Source of the DNA: Chitinophaga arvensicola
GTDB taxonomy: Bacteria; Bacteroidota; Bacteroidia; Chitinophagales; Chitinophagaceae
NCBI RefSeq assembly: GCF_900110835.1
Contig: NZ_FOJG01000001.1
Coordinates: 1,313,022 to 1,377,021 of the forward strand
Direction: 5' to 3'
Length of the DNA stretch: 64,000 nucleotides
The translations under genes were made by a program, and so were the position numbers. Positions 45,555 through 54,070 of the stretch are shown here, in pieces. How positions within the stretch are numbered: position 1 is the stretch's first letter; the number at the start of each line of letters is the position of its first letter. Under the pieces are notes generated by a model. That model was not told the DNA's origin. It made no database searches and saw only the letters and a list, made by a program, of their open reading frames with translations.

Positions 45555-46271
45555 TCAGAGGTTTATATTCTGAAATACACTGAGATGCAGGATATGATTC
45601 ATGGTTTTGGCGCCGGAAGTAACCTGTATTAATTGGTTCATATAACCAATATCCGCTTTCAGGCTGGGATTGAACTGATAACCAAAGGCGGCGAGAAAAC
45701 GGTTCTGGTCAAATAATAGGTTACTGATATCATTTCCCCAGAGATTCAGAAAAATTTCATCCTGCAGGGCTACATAAAACGGGGTGGCGGCTTTCTGGTG
45801 TTTGATCCCCAGTTGTGTGCGATTGAAATAACGCACCCGGTTGCCATACTTCCAATTTCCTATTGCATGCGGACTTCCCGGAGCTGATGGTTGGGATACC
45901 CAACGCTGTTCGAGTCGCACGCGATGCGTCATATCCAATTTTTTTGCTTTATGGATATATTGTTCAAAGATGCGTTGTTCCGGTAGCCAGGTGTTGGTGG
46001 CGTTGCTGTAAGTGGGCACAAAAGCGTAGCCCAGCAGGATATAATCCTGTTTGCTGACAGCATATTGTAATCCACCACGCATCAATAACTGTCCTTTGTT
46101 ACTGATACCATCTCTGATACGTAGTTGCACATCAAACGGAACGGCCCATTTACTGTTAATTTTCATGGTGCCGAAATAAGTATACCAGTTCTGGTAAGCT
46201 TGTGTCATCTCTTGTGCTGTTGCCAGGCGGACAATAGCCATCAAGGCCATTGTGAGCAGTACTTTCCTCAT
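45555..46271 (-). CDS. DUF2490 outer-membrane beta-barrel protein
   Basis: A 238-residue protein with a signal peptide ending at RLATAQ. The rest follows the DUF2490 pattern: QNWYTYFGTMKINSKWAVPF, GLQYAVSKQDYILLGYAFVP, RIFEQYIHKAKKLDMTHRVR with the family's basic-aromatic signature LEQRWV, RYFNRTQLGIKHQKAATPFY, and a final strand ending HILHLSVFQNINL. Members are predicted to be outer-membrane barrels of unknown function. The gene lies after the SusCD pair on the same strand, but a terminator stands between. Confidence 0.85.
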   Translation of the reverse strand: MRKVLLTMALMAIVRLATAQEMTQAYQNWYTYFGTMKINSKWAVPFDVQLRIRDGISNKGQLLMRGGLQYAVSKQDYILLGYAFVPTYSNATNTWLPEQRIFEQYIHKAKKLDMTHRVRLEQRWVSQPSAPGSPHAIGNWKYGNRVRYFNRTQLGIKHQKAATPFYVALQDEIFLNLWGNDISNLLFDQNRFLAAFGYQFNPSLKADIGYMNQLIQVTSGAKTMNHILHLSVFQNINL

Positions 46272-46316
46272 AATCGCTGAATATAGGTGGCGCTAAAGAT
46301 AATTAAAAGAGGGTTA

Positions 46317-46345
46317 AAAAAGAAAGCGCCTGCAGATGCAGGCGC
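46317..46345 (-). terminator. Terminator after the SusD-like gene
   Basis: On the minus strand GCGCCTGCA and TGCAGGCGC form a 9-bp perfect stem with a 2-base loop, followed by TTTCTTTTTT. It lies 37 bases past the SusD stop. Confidence 0.85.
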
Positions 46346-46381
46346 CGGTAGATTGTTGTTTAGCTATAGTTGATTGTTGTA

Positions 46382-47878
46382 TCAAAATTTATTGTACCAC
46401 AGTTTGGTGCCTTTTGTATCGCCGCCGATGGCAGATGCAGCGGCTTCGTAACTGGCTTTATTCTGTGTTTGTTCGGACACCAGATAAGTCAGGCGATATG
46501 GCACCATTGTTACACTTGGATCCAGTGAACCGGATTTAGGTGCAATGAATAATGGTTGACCACCTGGCTTATTGAAATGCAGCCTGGTTCTTTCAAACCA
46601 TGCCTGGAAGCCTTGTGGATAAAGCGCCAGCCATTTCTGTGTACCAATTACATTTCTCCAGTCGGCCGCTACGTACGGCACTTTGCTGAGATAGTTTGTA
46701 ACGATGGTATCGTTAATACTTGCATTCTTGGTAAGCAGGCGCCAGTAGTCGATAGAGGCGCGGATACCATTTGTATAATGGGTAGCTGCGTCAGCGCCTA
46801 CATTCATGCCTCTTGCCGCTGCTTCGGCGAGGATAAATTCCACTTCTGAATATCCCATCAGGATACCAGGCATAGTGGGGCTATAGATCTGCGTACCTGG
46901 AGTTGCGTAGGAGTTCTCCGGCAACCTGTTTGTATCTGAAGCGGCCCATCCATAAGGCATTCCCCTGTATACCGTGTCTGTTTTAGACGGGCGAACATAA
47001 ATAGGAAGACGAGGATCGCCTACACTTTGCATATAATCTATCAGGGTAGCGCTTACTGAGAAGTCGACGATCGGACGTGCGAGGTCATTATAAGGGAACT
47101 GATTAGGTGCCGCATCCAGGTATTGGAACTGGGCATTTTCCAGGTTACTGCTAATCGCGTCCTTGTAATGAGCTTCGATGATCTGTTTGGCTTTTTCCGG
47201 TGCAGCATCAGCCATACGGATGGCTAATCTTAACATGAGTGAATTGGCCAGTTTTTTCCACTTCGTAACGTCTCCGTTATAGATTATATCTCCGGAATTA
47301 AAACTGATCTGAGCAGCATCCAGTGTGTTTATCTGTTTCTGCAGGGTATCCAGCAGGGCAGTATAAACGGTTTGCGCATCATCATATTTAGGGGTGATGT
47401 TCGTGGTGCTCTGGAATGTTTGTGAATACGGAATATTGCCGTAAGTGTCTGCCAGGATCTGGAAGATCCAGGCGCTGGTAATTTTTGCAATGGCGTTCTG
47501 GTTAGGCACACCTGTCTGGTCTGCTTTCGCATTATTCTGTTTTACCAGGTCATCCAGGTTATGTAACGACACACGGTATAAAGTGTTCCAGAAAGCGGCA
47601 TTATTACCTTCATCCAAATTGAACTGGCTGTCGTTTGTCCTGGAATTTCCGGTCCAGTACTGTGCATAGTTCATGGCGATAAAGCCGTTTTGTAATCCGC
47701 TGTAAAGCATATCCATGGTGCTTTTCTGAGCACCTGTAAGGAGATATTGCGGTTCAGCTGAGGTTGGTTTGGTCGGATCCCGGTTCATGTCGTCCAGTTT
47801 TTTACAACTGGTCATTGCGAGTGAAACCATTAAGGCGCCGATGCTGCTATATTTTAAAATCTTTTTAGTCATCTTCAC
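46382..47878 (-). CDS. SusD/RagB-like outer-membrane lipoprotein
   Basis: A 498-residue substrate-binding lipoprotein that works as a lid on its SusC partner at the cell surface. The N-terminus (SSIGALMVSLAMTSCKKLDD) has a lipobox cysteine. The sequence resembles the SusD-like group 2: NRDPTKPTSAEPQYLLTGAQ, MNYAQYWTGNSRTNDSQFNL, then LADTYGNIPYSQTFQ and YPQGFQAWFERTRLHFNKPG near the end. It is encoded 5 bases after the SusC gene. The absence of glycoside hydrolases or peptidases nearby leaves the substrate open; SusD-2 types also serve peptides or other oligomers. Confidence 0.92.
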   Translation of the reverse strand: MKMTKKILKYSSIGALMVSLAMTSCKKLDDMNRDPTKPTSAEPQYLLTGAQKSTMDMLYSGLQNGFIAMNYAQYWTGNSRTNDSQFNLDEGNNAAFWNTLYRVSLHNLDDLVKQNNAKADQTGVPNQNAIAKITSAWIFQILADTYGNIPYSQTFQSTTNITPKYDDAQTVYTALLDTLQKQINTLDAAQISFNSGDIIYNGDVTKWKKLANSLMLRLAIRMADAAPEKAKQIIEAHYKDAISSNLENAQFQYLDAAPNQFPYNDLARPIVDFSVSATLIDYMQSVGDPRLPIYVRPSKTDTVYRGMPYGWAASDTNRLPENSYATPGTQIYSPTMPGILMGYSEVEFILAEAAARGMNVGADAATHYTNGIRASIDYWRLLTKNASINDTIVTNYLSKVPYVAADWRNVIGTQKWLALYPQGFQAWFERTRLHFNKPGGQPLFIAPKSGSLDPSVTMVPYRLTYLVSEQTQNKASYEAAASAIGGDTKGTKLWYNKF

Positions 47879-47883
47879 AAAAT

Positions 47884-50800
47884 TTAGAATGATACATTCA
47901 GGTTTAAGCCATAAGACCGGAGAGATGGCAGCGCACCACCTTCAATACCCTGTACATTGGATGCAGAGTTGAGGATGTTGGATGGATCCACATTTGGTGC
48001 GTTGGATTTAATCAGCCAGAGGTTACGGCCATATACAGAAAGACGTGCCGCTTGCGCTCCTACTTTCTTGTACCATGATTCCGGCAGGTTATAACCAATT
48101 TTAGCTTCTCTCAGGTAGATGTAGCTGGCATCATACAGATTTGCTTTACTGATCACATTACCACCGTTATAGTTGAAGTGATCCTGTGCAGTGATCTTTG
48201 TTGTATTAGCATGACCATCTGCAGTAACACCCGGAACAATGATACCGTTTTCACGGATGCCATTTTCTACAGTAGTTTCCAGCAGGCCTGATTTATTTCC
48301 ATACAGGTTAGTATAAGAGAAAAAGTCGCCGCCATGTTGGAAATCAACCAGGGCAGATAAGTAAATACCTTTGTAAGAGAATGTATTTGTGACCCCACCT
48401 ACATAATCAGGGTAGGCGTTACCGATAGGTTTGATGGCACTTGGTACATAGCGGCCGAGTGCATCCACCACTTTCTGCCCGTTGAGGTAAGTATAATCAG
48501 TACCACGGATTGTTCCGAGGGGCTCTCCTACCTGTCCAACTACGGATACTTTCTGCGTACGGCGGTCGGTGCCAATTGTCAGGAAGTCCAGTGAAGTGTT
48601 GTACTGTTCGATATTGAGGTTCAGTACCTGGTTCCGGTTGCGGGAAACATTGGCGCTGATATCCCAGCGGAAGCCATTTTTCAGGCGGATGGGATTCAGG
48701 TTCAGTCCTATTTCAATACCCTTATTTTCTACGCTGCCACCGTTCACGTAAGCACCGGTGAAGCCGGTTGCAGTAGGCAGTGCCAGTGTAATGATCTGGT
48801 CTTTAGTGACACGTCTGTAATAGGTTACATCCAGGCCGATACGGTTATCGAGGAATTTCAATTCCACACCGGTTTCTACTTCCGTTGTACGTTCTGGTTT
48901 CAGGTCTTCGTTATAGAGCGTTGGTGAGAACTGAGAAACCGGGTTGCTACCGAATGGCGGAATAAAGTCGTATGTGTTATAGATACGATAAGGATCCGCA
49001 TCGTTACCTACCGCAGCCATACTACCTCTTAATTTACCAAATGACAACCATTTCCAGTCTTTCAGCAGATCAGAGAACACAAAGGAAAGGGAGGCAGATG
49101 GATAGAAGTATTGGTTGTTTCCTTTAACCAGTGTTGATGACCAGTCGCTGCGTCCGGTGAGATCCAGGAACAACAGGTTCTTGTATCCCAGGTTGGCAGT
49201 AGCGAAAGCAGAGTTGATCTGTTTTTCGTAATACTGATCAATAGCCTGTGCCGGTTGTACGGAGTTCAGGAGGTTGTATACACCCTTTGTGATCAGCCCC
49301 TGTACGGCGCTTCCGCCGGTAACGGTCCACTCACGATGCATTACGTTTCCACCCACTGTTGCGTTTAACTGAAAATCTTTACCAAAGTCTTTTTTGATAT
49401 CCGCTGTTAACTGATAGTTCATTTCGCGGTTACTTCTTACGCGCTTGATGTAGCCACCAATGGAGTAATCTTTTGCGGTTCTTTCTTCTTCGAGTGTGTT
49501 ATAGTCGTCCATGAAAACACGGCCGGAGAAGGAGAGCCATTTGGTGGCGTCTACATCTAAGCCGGCGGAACCAAAGAGCCTGTTGCGGCTATCTGTTTCA
49601 TAGTCCATGTAGCGGTTCCAGTATGGACCGTTGCTGGAAGAAATGTTTGGATCATTCCATGCGCGGCGGTTCCAGGAGATTTGTGATCCGTCGTCGTATT
49701 GGTATCTTTTTTCTTTTTCTATATCCAGTTGACGCTGGCCATACATAGTGAACTGCAGTGTTGGGTTAGGACCGGAGAATCCGGTACCAGGGCGGCCTTT
49801 TACCTGTAAGGAGGTATAGTTCATAGAGGCCACCGCCTTTACGCCTTTGGCCAGTTCATAGCTACCATTAAAGGAGAGATTATTCCTTTTGTTGGTGGCG
49901 TTGGGGAGTACAAAGGTTTGATCCATGTTGCCGTAAGACAGGCGGAAACTTCCCTTATCATTACTGCCGGCCATGGAGATATTGTTGGTGAGGGTAAACC
50001 CTGTTCTATAGAAATCTTTTACATTGTTTGGATGTGGAGACCAGGTGTCGGTTTGGCCGAAGTAGGGATTGTTTTTATTCTTATCCCATGACCAGTAAGG
50101 ACGGATAATCTGGCCATTCAGTTTCGGACCCCATGATTCATCCACTGCATACTGAGGCATCAGGTCATAGCGTCCTTTGCCGTTGTTGTCATCGTAAGTA
50201 GCTGCCTGTTCATTCAGGAAGCCATCCGGGTGCTGGTTATAGTACAGGGTATCGAATTTTCCTGCATTACCGCCACCATACATATTCTGATACTTTGGAA
50301 GTACGGCTACCTGGTCAATCTGCGCATTGAGGCTATAAGTAACACCGATGCCTTTTTCTGTATCCGGGCGCTTTTTGGTGGTGATCTGTAAGACACCGTT
50401 GGCGCCACGGCTTCCATAGAGAGCAGTTGCAGCCGCACCTTTGAGGACAGAGATATTTTCAATGTCTTCCGGATTGATATCCTGCATGGGGCTACCATAG
50501 TCGTAGCCACCGCCACCGTTCTGTTGTCCGGGATCGTTGGTTACGTTATTCATCATGGGAACGCCATCGAGAACAAAGAAGGCGTTATTATCGCCCAGGA
50601 TGGATTTCACACCACGGATGGTGATTTTGCTGGCGCCGCCCATGGATCCTGTATTGCTGCTGATTTGTACACCAGGTACTTTACCGGTAAGCGCATTTAC
50701 AAAGTTTACTTCTTTTGCTTCCTGTACGGCGTTACCGCTTACTTCCTGAATGGCGTAGCCAACGGAGCGCGGATTCTTTTTAATGCCGAGGGCGGTTACT

Positions 50801-51546
50801 ACCACTTCTCCCAATACTTTTTTAGTAGCATTAGAAGGAACCATCGTGACATTCAGTTCGCCTCTTTTTTCTATGGGAATAGCTTGTTCACCATAAGTGG
50901 AAGCGGTTACCAGGATGGTATCACGCACAGCAGCCTTGATAGTGTATTGACCGGTAGGGTCTGTCTGGGCATTTATTTTGGAAGATTTATTCCGGATTAC
51001 GGCACCCGGGATAGGAGTTCCTTTATCATCTTTCACTGTTCCGGAGAGCTGGAATTTACCTACTTCGCTTTTGGCAGTAGCGGAATCCGGAGGGAGGATG
51101 AGTGCGGTATCCTCCTGAGGTTTTGCGACAGGTGCTTTTTTAGTCGTATCAGCTACTGGTTTAGAAGTATCCTGTGACTGCGGAGCACTTGAGTCGGCTG
51201 CAGGTTTGATGACTACCGGTGTAGCAGTATCCTGTTTAGGTTTAGCGCTCGAATCAGTAGCGGGTTTAATGACTACCGGAGTAGCTGTATTTTGTTTAGG
51301 TTTTACACTTGAGTCAGCAGCAGCGGGTTTAATCACTACCGGAACAGTGGTATCAGCTTTCAGCTGGTTTGCTGTGAGATACCCTTCGGGTTTTGCGTAT
51401 GCGCTGCTGGAGGTATAGCAGAAAAAGGCATAGCACAGCCCCGACCAGGCTAGTACATGGCTTCTCATTGTATTATGAAAGATTTGGTTACAAAATTTTT
51501 TGACAGGATTCCTATGCTGTCTATTGTTACATTGCTTATCCATCAA
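47884..51546 (-). CDS. SusC/RagA-like TonB-linked outer-membrane protein with N-terminal repeat linker
   Basis: A 1220-residue outer-membrane importer working with the SusD-like lipoprotein. After a signal-like segment (SHVLAWSGLCYAFFCYTSSS) comes an unusual linker of three about 20-residue repeats built on TPVVIKPATDSSAKPKQD, then a carboxypeptidase-regulatory-like domain (FQLSGTVKDDKGTPIPGAVI), plug domain with VPGVQISSNTGSMGGASKIT and VLKGAAATALYGSRGANGVL, and a large barrel ending SLRSYGLNLNVSF. The start is uncertain: ATG 51546, or ATG 51468, which places the signal segment at the very N-terminus. The pair forms a minimal Sus-type locus. An acetyltransferase gene is next upstream. Confidence 0.9.
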   Translation of the reverse strand: MMDKQCNNRQHRNPVKKFCNQIFHNTMRSHVLAWSGLCYAFFCYTSSSAYAKPEGYLTANQLKADTTVPVVIKPAAADSSVKPKQNTATPVVIKPATDSSAKPKQDTATPVVIKPAADSSAPQSQDTSKPVADTTKKAPVAKPQEDTALILPPDSATAKSEVGKFQLSGTVKDDKGTPIPGAVIRNKSSKINAQTDPTGQYTIKAAVRDTILVTASTYGEQAIPIEKRGELNVTMVPSNATKKVLGEVVVTALGIKKNPRSVGYAIQEVSGNAVQEAKEVNFVNALTGKVPGVQISSNTGSMGGASKITIRGVKSILGDNNAFFVLDGVPMMNNVTNDPGQQNGGGGYDYGSPMQDINPEDIENISVLKGAAATALYGSRGANGVLQITTKKRPDTEKGIGVTYSLNAQIDQVAVLPKYQNMYGGGNAGKFDTLYYNQHPDGFLNEQAATYDDNNGKGRYDLMPQYAVDESWGPKLNGQIIRPYWSWDKNKNNPYFGQTDTWSPHPNNVKDFYRTGFTLTNNISMAGSNDKGSFRLSYGNMDQTFVLPNATNKRNNLSFNGSYELAKGVKAVASMNYTSLQVKGRPGTGFSGPNPTLQFTMYGQRQLDIEKEKRYQYDDGSQISWNRRAWNDPNISSSNGPYWNRYMDYETDSRNRLFGSAGLDVDATKWLSFSGRVFMDDYNTLEEERTAKDYSIGGYIKRVRSNREMNYQLTADIKKDFGKDFQLNATVGGNVMHREWTVTGGSAVQGLITKGVYNLLNSVQPAQAIDQYYEKQINSAFATANLGYKNLLFLDLTGRSDWSSTLVKGNNQYFYPSASLSFVFSDLLKDWKWLSFGKLRGSMAAVGNDADPYRIYNTYDFIPPFGSNPVSQFSPTLYNEDLKPERTTEVETGVELKFLDNRIGLDVTYYRRVTKDQIITLALPTATGFTGAYVNGGSVENKGIEIGLNLNPIRLKNGFRWDISANVSRNRNQVLNLNIEQYNTSLDFLTIGTDRRTQKVSVVGQVGEPLGTIRGTDYTYLNGQKVVDALGRYVPSAIKPIGNAYPDYVGGVTNTFSYKGIYLSALVDFQHGGDFFSYTNLYGNKSGLLETTVENGIRENGIIVPGVTADGHANTTKITAQDHFNYNGGNVISKANLYDASYIYLREAKIGYNLPESWYKKVGAQAARLSVYGRNLWLIKSNAPNVDPSNILNSASNVQGIEGGALPSLRSYGLNLNVSF
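51191..51355 (-). repeat. 60-base tandem repeat inside the SusC-like gene
   Basis: About 2.7 copies of a 60-base unit, recognisable by the GGTTTAATGACTACCGG-like core near 51203, 51263 and 51329, encode the VVIKPA-DSS-PKQ-TATP linker. Copies are imperfect but clearly aligned. Confidence 0.8.
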
Positions 51547-51600
51547 TATAACAATACAATCAAAAGGCCTTCTACAATGGGTTGCAGAAGAAAAAAAATA

Positions 51601-52089
51601 TTATTTCAGGTTTTTCCTCATTTCGTAGTGGGGAATGCCCACTTCTGTAAATTCTTCTCCACAGATATCGTATCCTAGCTTCTGATAGAATCCTGTGGCT
51701 TCTTTGCGGGCATGCATGGTCAATTCATGGAAGCCATTATTACGGGCATATTCTTCTGCGAACACGATAATTTCCCTACCGATACCTTTTCCCTGTAATA
51801 GTGGAGAAACAGCCATTTGCCTTAACTGTACTGTGTTTTCGCTGACAGGGGTAAGTATACAACAACCTGCGAGGATCGTATTTTCGTCGATCTTTGTATA
51901 GCCTCCGATGAAAATATCATTAATTTCTTTTTGCAGTTGTTCCGCTGAAAAGGTTAGTCCCAGCGGTTTCCGCAACACTTCGGTGCGAAGGTCTACCATA
52001 GTATGATAGTCACAACTACCGTATTCGATTATACGAAAATCAAGCATATAGTCAGTAAGATTTGCAGATAGAAGTTTATCCCGAAACAT
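51601..52089 (-). CDS. GNAT-family N-acetyltransferase
   Basis: A 162-residue acetyltransferase using acetyl-CoA. The core has the motif A in LRQMAVSPLLQGKGIGREII (Q-x-x-G-x-G/A type, here QGKGIG), followed by ELTMHARKEATGFYQKLGYD, the usual GNAT end with FYQKLGY. The first 14 residues may not be translated: ATG 52047 (MLDFRIIEYGS) gives a more typical start. Substrate unknown. It is on the same strand between the PRPP synthase and SusC genes. Confidence 0.85.
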   Translation of the reverse strand: MFRDKLLSANLTDYMLDFRIIEYGSCDYHTMVDLRTEVLRKPLGLTFSAEQLQKEINDIFIGGYTKIDENTILAGCCILTPVSENTVQLRQMAVSPLLQGKGIGREIIVFAEEYARNNGFHELTMHARKEATGFYQKLGYDICGEEFTEVGIPHYEMRKNLK

Positions 52090-52138
52090 TGCTACAAGTT
52101 CACAAGTGTCTGGGAGACAAATAGCTTGCCAACAGGAA

Positions 52139-53071
52139 TCAGGCGTGTTGTGATTCGAAGTAACTGACGATCAGTTGATCTACAGATTTTACTTCGAGCA
52201 TATCATCATGAATGGCGTTGGCATTTGGATGCGTATCTGTGCAAACAACTTTTTTAATGAGGCCGGATGCTTTGATTTTTTCAAATCCATTTCCTGCGAA
52301 GATGCCATGGGTGGTGATTACGAAGATATTTCCGGCACCTGCATCACGATAAGATTGGGCTGCGTGGATGAGGGAGCCGCCGGTGCGGATCATGTCATCG
52401 TAAATGATGACCGTTTTGTCTTTCACATCCGCACTGATGGCGGTAATGGCAGTTTCTTCGCCTGAAATGCGGCGTTTAAAGGCGAAAGCTGCGGGAACGT
52501 GGAGATCATTAGCAAGTGATTCCACCCATTTTGCTCGGCCAGCGTCGGTACTGGCGAGTACGAAAGGCTTTCCGGCAGCGAGTTCCAGGGCAGTGTCCAT
52601 AACAAAGTTTTTTGCATACAGATGTACAGGGCGCACATCATTTTCAAAATACCAGGTTATGCCATCCACATGCAGATCAATCATCACAATCCTGTTGCCA
52701 CGGGAGGTATTGGGGAGCGAAGAAAACAAGACTGCGCGCGTTTTCGCCTTTACAATCTCCCCGTATTTTACGGCGCGTTCCATGGTGGAATAGCCGAAGA
52801 AAGGAATGATAATCGTAAGAGAATAGGCCCCTAATTGTATGCATCCGCTGGCCAGATCATATAATTCCAGGGTTTCTTTGTCGTCGATAGTGCCGCCCAG
52901 CAAAATGACCTCTTTGTTGCTGACATTACTCAATATGCGGTGATAATGTTCCCCATCCGGAAAATCGCGTATGTCTAATTCCCCATTTTCCCAGGCGGAG
53001 CCTGTAATCGACAGAATCCTGGTTTTTAAATACTGGTAGTGCTGGGTGGCAAAGATGATCTTCTGTGGCAT
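52139..53071 (-). CDS. prs: Ribose-phosphate pyrophosphokinase, divergent type
   Basis: Makes PRPP from ribose 5-phosphate and ATP for nucleotide, histidine and tryptophan synthesis. The 310-residue protein has two phosphoribosyltransferase-like halves: DFPDGEHYHRIL and VILLGGTIDDKETLELYDLA in the first, and the PRPP loop VIIYDDMIRTGGSLIHAAQS in the second. The catalytic flexible loop is unusual: PFFGYSTMERAVKYGEIVKA replaces the classic YxRQDRK segment. That pattern recalls phosphate-independent class II plant enzymes. Whether the cell has another, classic Prs is not known from this window; the protein could be specialised. Confidence 0.85.
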   Translation of the reverse strand: MPQKIIFATQHYQYLKTRILSITGSAWENGELDIRDFPDGEHYHRILSNVSNKEVILLGGTIDDKETLELYDLASGCIQLGAYSLTIIIPFFGYSTMERAVKYGEIVKAKTRAVLFSSLPNTSRGNRIVMIDLHVDGITWYFENDVRPVHLYAKNFVMDTALELAAGKPFVLASTDAGRAKWVESLANDLHVPAAFAFKRRISGEETAITAISADVKDKTVIIYDDMIRTGGSLIHAAQSYRDAGAGNIFVITTHGIFAGNGFEKIKASGLIKKVVCTDTHPNANAIHDDMLEVKSVDQLIVSYFESQHA

Positions 53072-53208
53072 GACTTTTACAATAAAAAGGGTGACAAGGG
53101 TAAAAATAAGTGATTAGGGGGATATTTATAATGTTGATAATTAATAATTTTGTTCCCGAGCACTAAACTATTCCCCGTTTTTTAACTTTTCATTTGCGGG
53201 TGGAACAT

Positions 53209-53216
53209 TAAATTTG
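53209..53216 (+). promoter_or_regulatory. Predicted promoter -7 box (TAAATTTG)
   Basis: TAAATTTG matches TAnnTTTG, 17 bases before the ATG at 53233. Confidence 0.5.
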
Positions 53217-53232
53217 AAGGATTACTATATTC

Positions 53233-53964
53233 ATGATTCGTTTTACAGCATATATCGGAGCACTGTTTTTTTTCTTTTTCATTAACATGCAAGGAGTTTT
53301 TGCGCAGGTGCGCTTGTCCGGTATGGTGGCGGATCAGGATTCCAAAACGGGATTGCCTTTTGTTTCTATTGTTAACAAAAGGACTATGACGGGCACATTG
53401 AGCAATGAAAGCGGCCGTTTTTATATCGAGGCTATGCCCGGGGATACCCTTGAGTTTTCCATGTTGAGTTACACGCCTAAGATATTGCTTGTTCCTGGCA
53501 TGTCAACTTCCCAGGAGGTGTACATGCAGAAAAGGCTGTTTGAATTACAAGGTGTAAATGTGCGGGGGAAGAATTATAAAAATGACTCCCTTGCTTTGCG
53601 GGATGAGTACGGACGATATTTTGACTATCGTAAACCAGGCGCCATGGATGTGCTGAAAACACTGCCGGCCAACCCGATTACCGCTTTATCTTATCTTGTT
53701 CCGAGCAAAGTGCGTAAGAGAAAGGAGCAGTTTCATGAACAACTGCTTTACTGGGAGAAAGAGAAGTTTATTGATTACCGCTATTCTCCTGAGTTAGTTG
53801 GAAGAATGACAAAGCTGCAAAGTCCGGAACTGGACTCTTTTATGTATAAGTACCGGCCCGGGTATCAGTTTTTGAACACTGCTTCCGACTACGATCTGCT
53901 GTTATATATCAAACAATCGTTTGAAGAATATCAGAAACAAAAAATAGATAAGAAAGAGCCTTAA
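53233..53964 (+). CDS. Secreted protein with carboxypeptidase-regulatory-like domain
   Basis: A 243-residue exported protein. The signal peptide (ITYIGALFFFFFINMQG-like, residues 1-24) is followed by a carboxypeptidase-regulatory-like beta-sandwich: VRLSGMVADQDSKTGLPFVS, GTLSNESGRFYIEAMPGDTL and SMLSYTPKILLVPGMS, typical of such domains. The second half is charged and helical with LKTLPANPITALSYLVPSKV and ends QSFEEYQKQKIDKKEP. Many Bacteroidota have this protein type at the cell envelope; function is unknown. It is monocistronic between its own promoter box and a terminator and is divergent from the PRPP synthase gene. Confidence 0.82.
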   Translation: MIRFTAYIGALFFFFFINMQGVFAQVRLSGMVADQDSKTGLPFVSIVNKRTMTGTLSNESGRFYIEAMPGDTLEFSMLSYTPKILLVPGMSTSQEVYMQKRLFELQGVNVRGKNYKNDSLALRDEYGRYFDYRKPGAMDVLKTLPANPITALSYLVPSKVRKRKEQFHEQLLYWEKEKFIDYRYSPELVGRMTKLQSPELDSFMYKYRPGYQFLNTASDYDLLLYIKQSFEEYQKQKIDKKEP

Positions 53965-53971
53965 TAATAGC

Positions 53972-54004
53972 TACGCCAGGGAATTTTCCCTGGCGTATTT
54001 TTTT
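53972..54004. terminator. Terminator facing the effector module end
   Basis: TACGCCAGGGAA (53972-53983) and TTCCCTGGCGTA (53986-53997) form a 12-bp perfect stem with a run of Ts after it on the plus strand. It separates the plus-strand gene from the convergent effector module. Confidence 0.88.
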
Positions 54005-54070
54005 GCTATCATAATTTACTGGCATTCCTGTTACACATTCGTTGGCCTGTATATGCCGGATTTATATTGT

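Noticed and set aside
51191..51355. Repeat region as a CRISPR or mobile element
   Set aside because: The units are contiguous, in frame and encode a coherent Pro/Lys/Asp linker inside the SusC-like protein.
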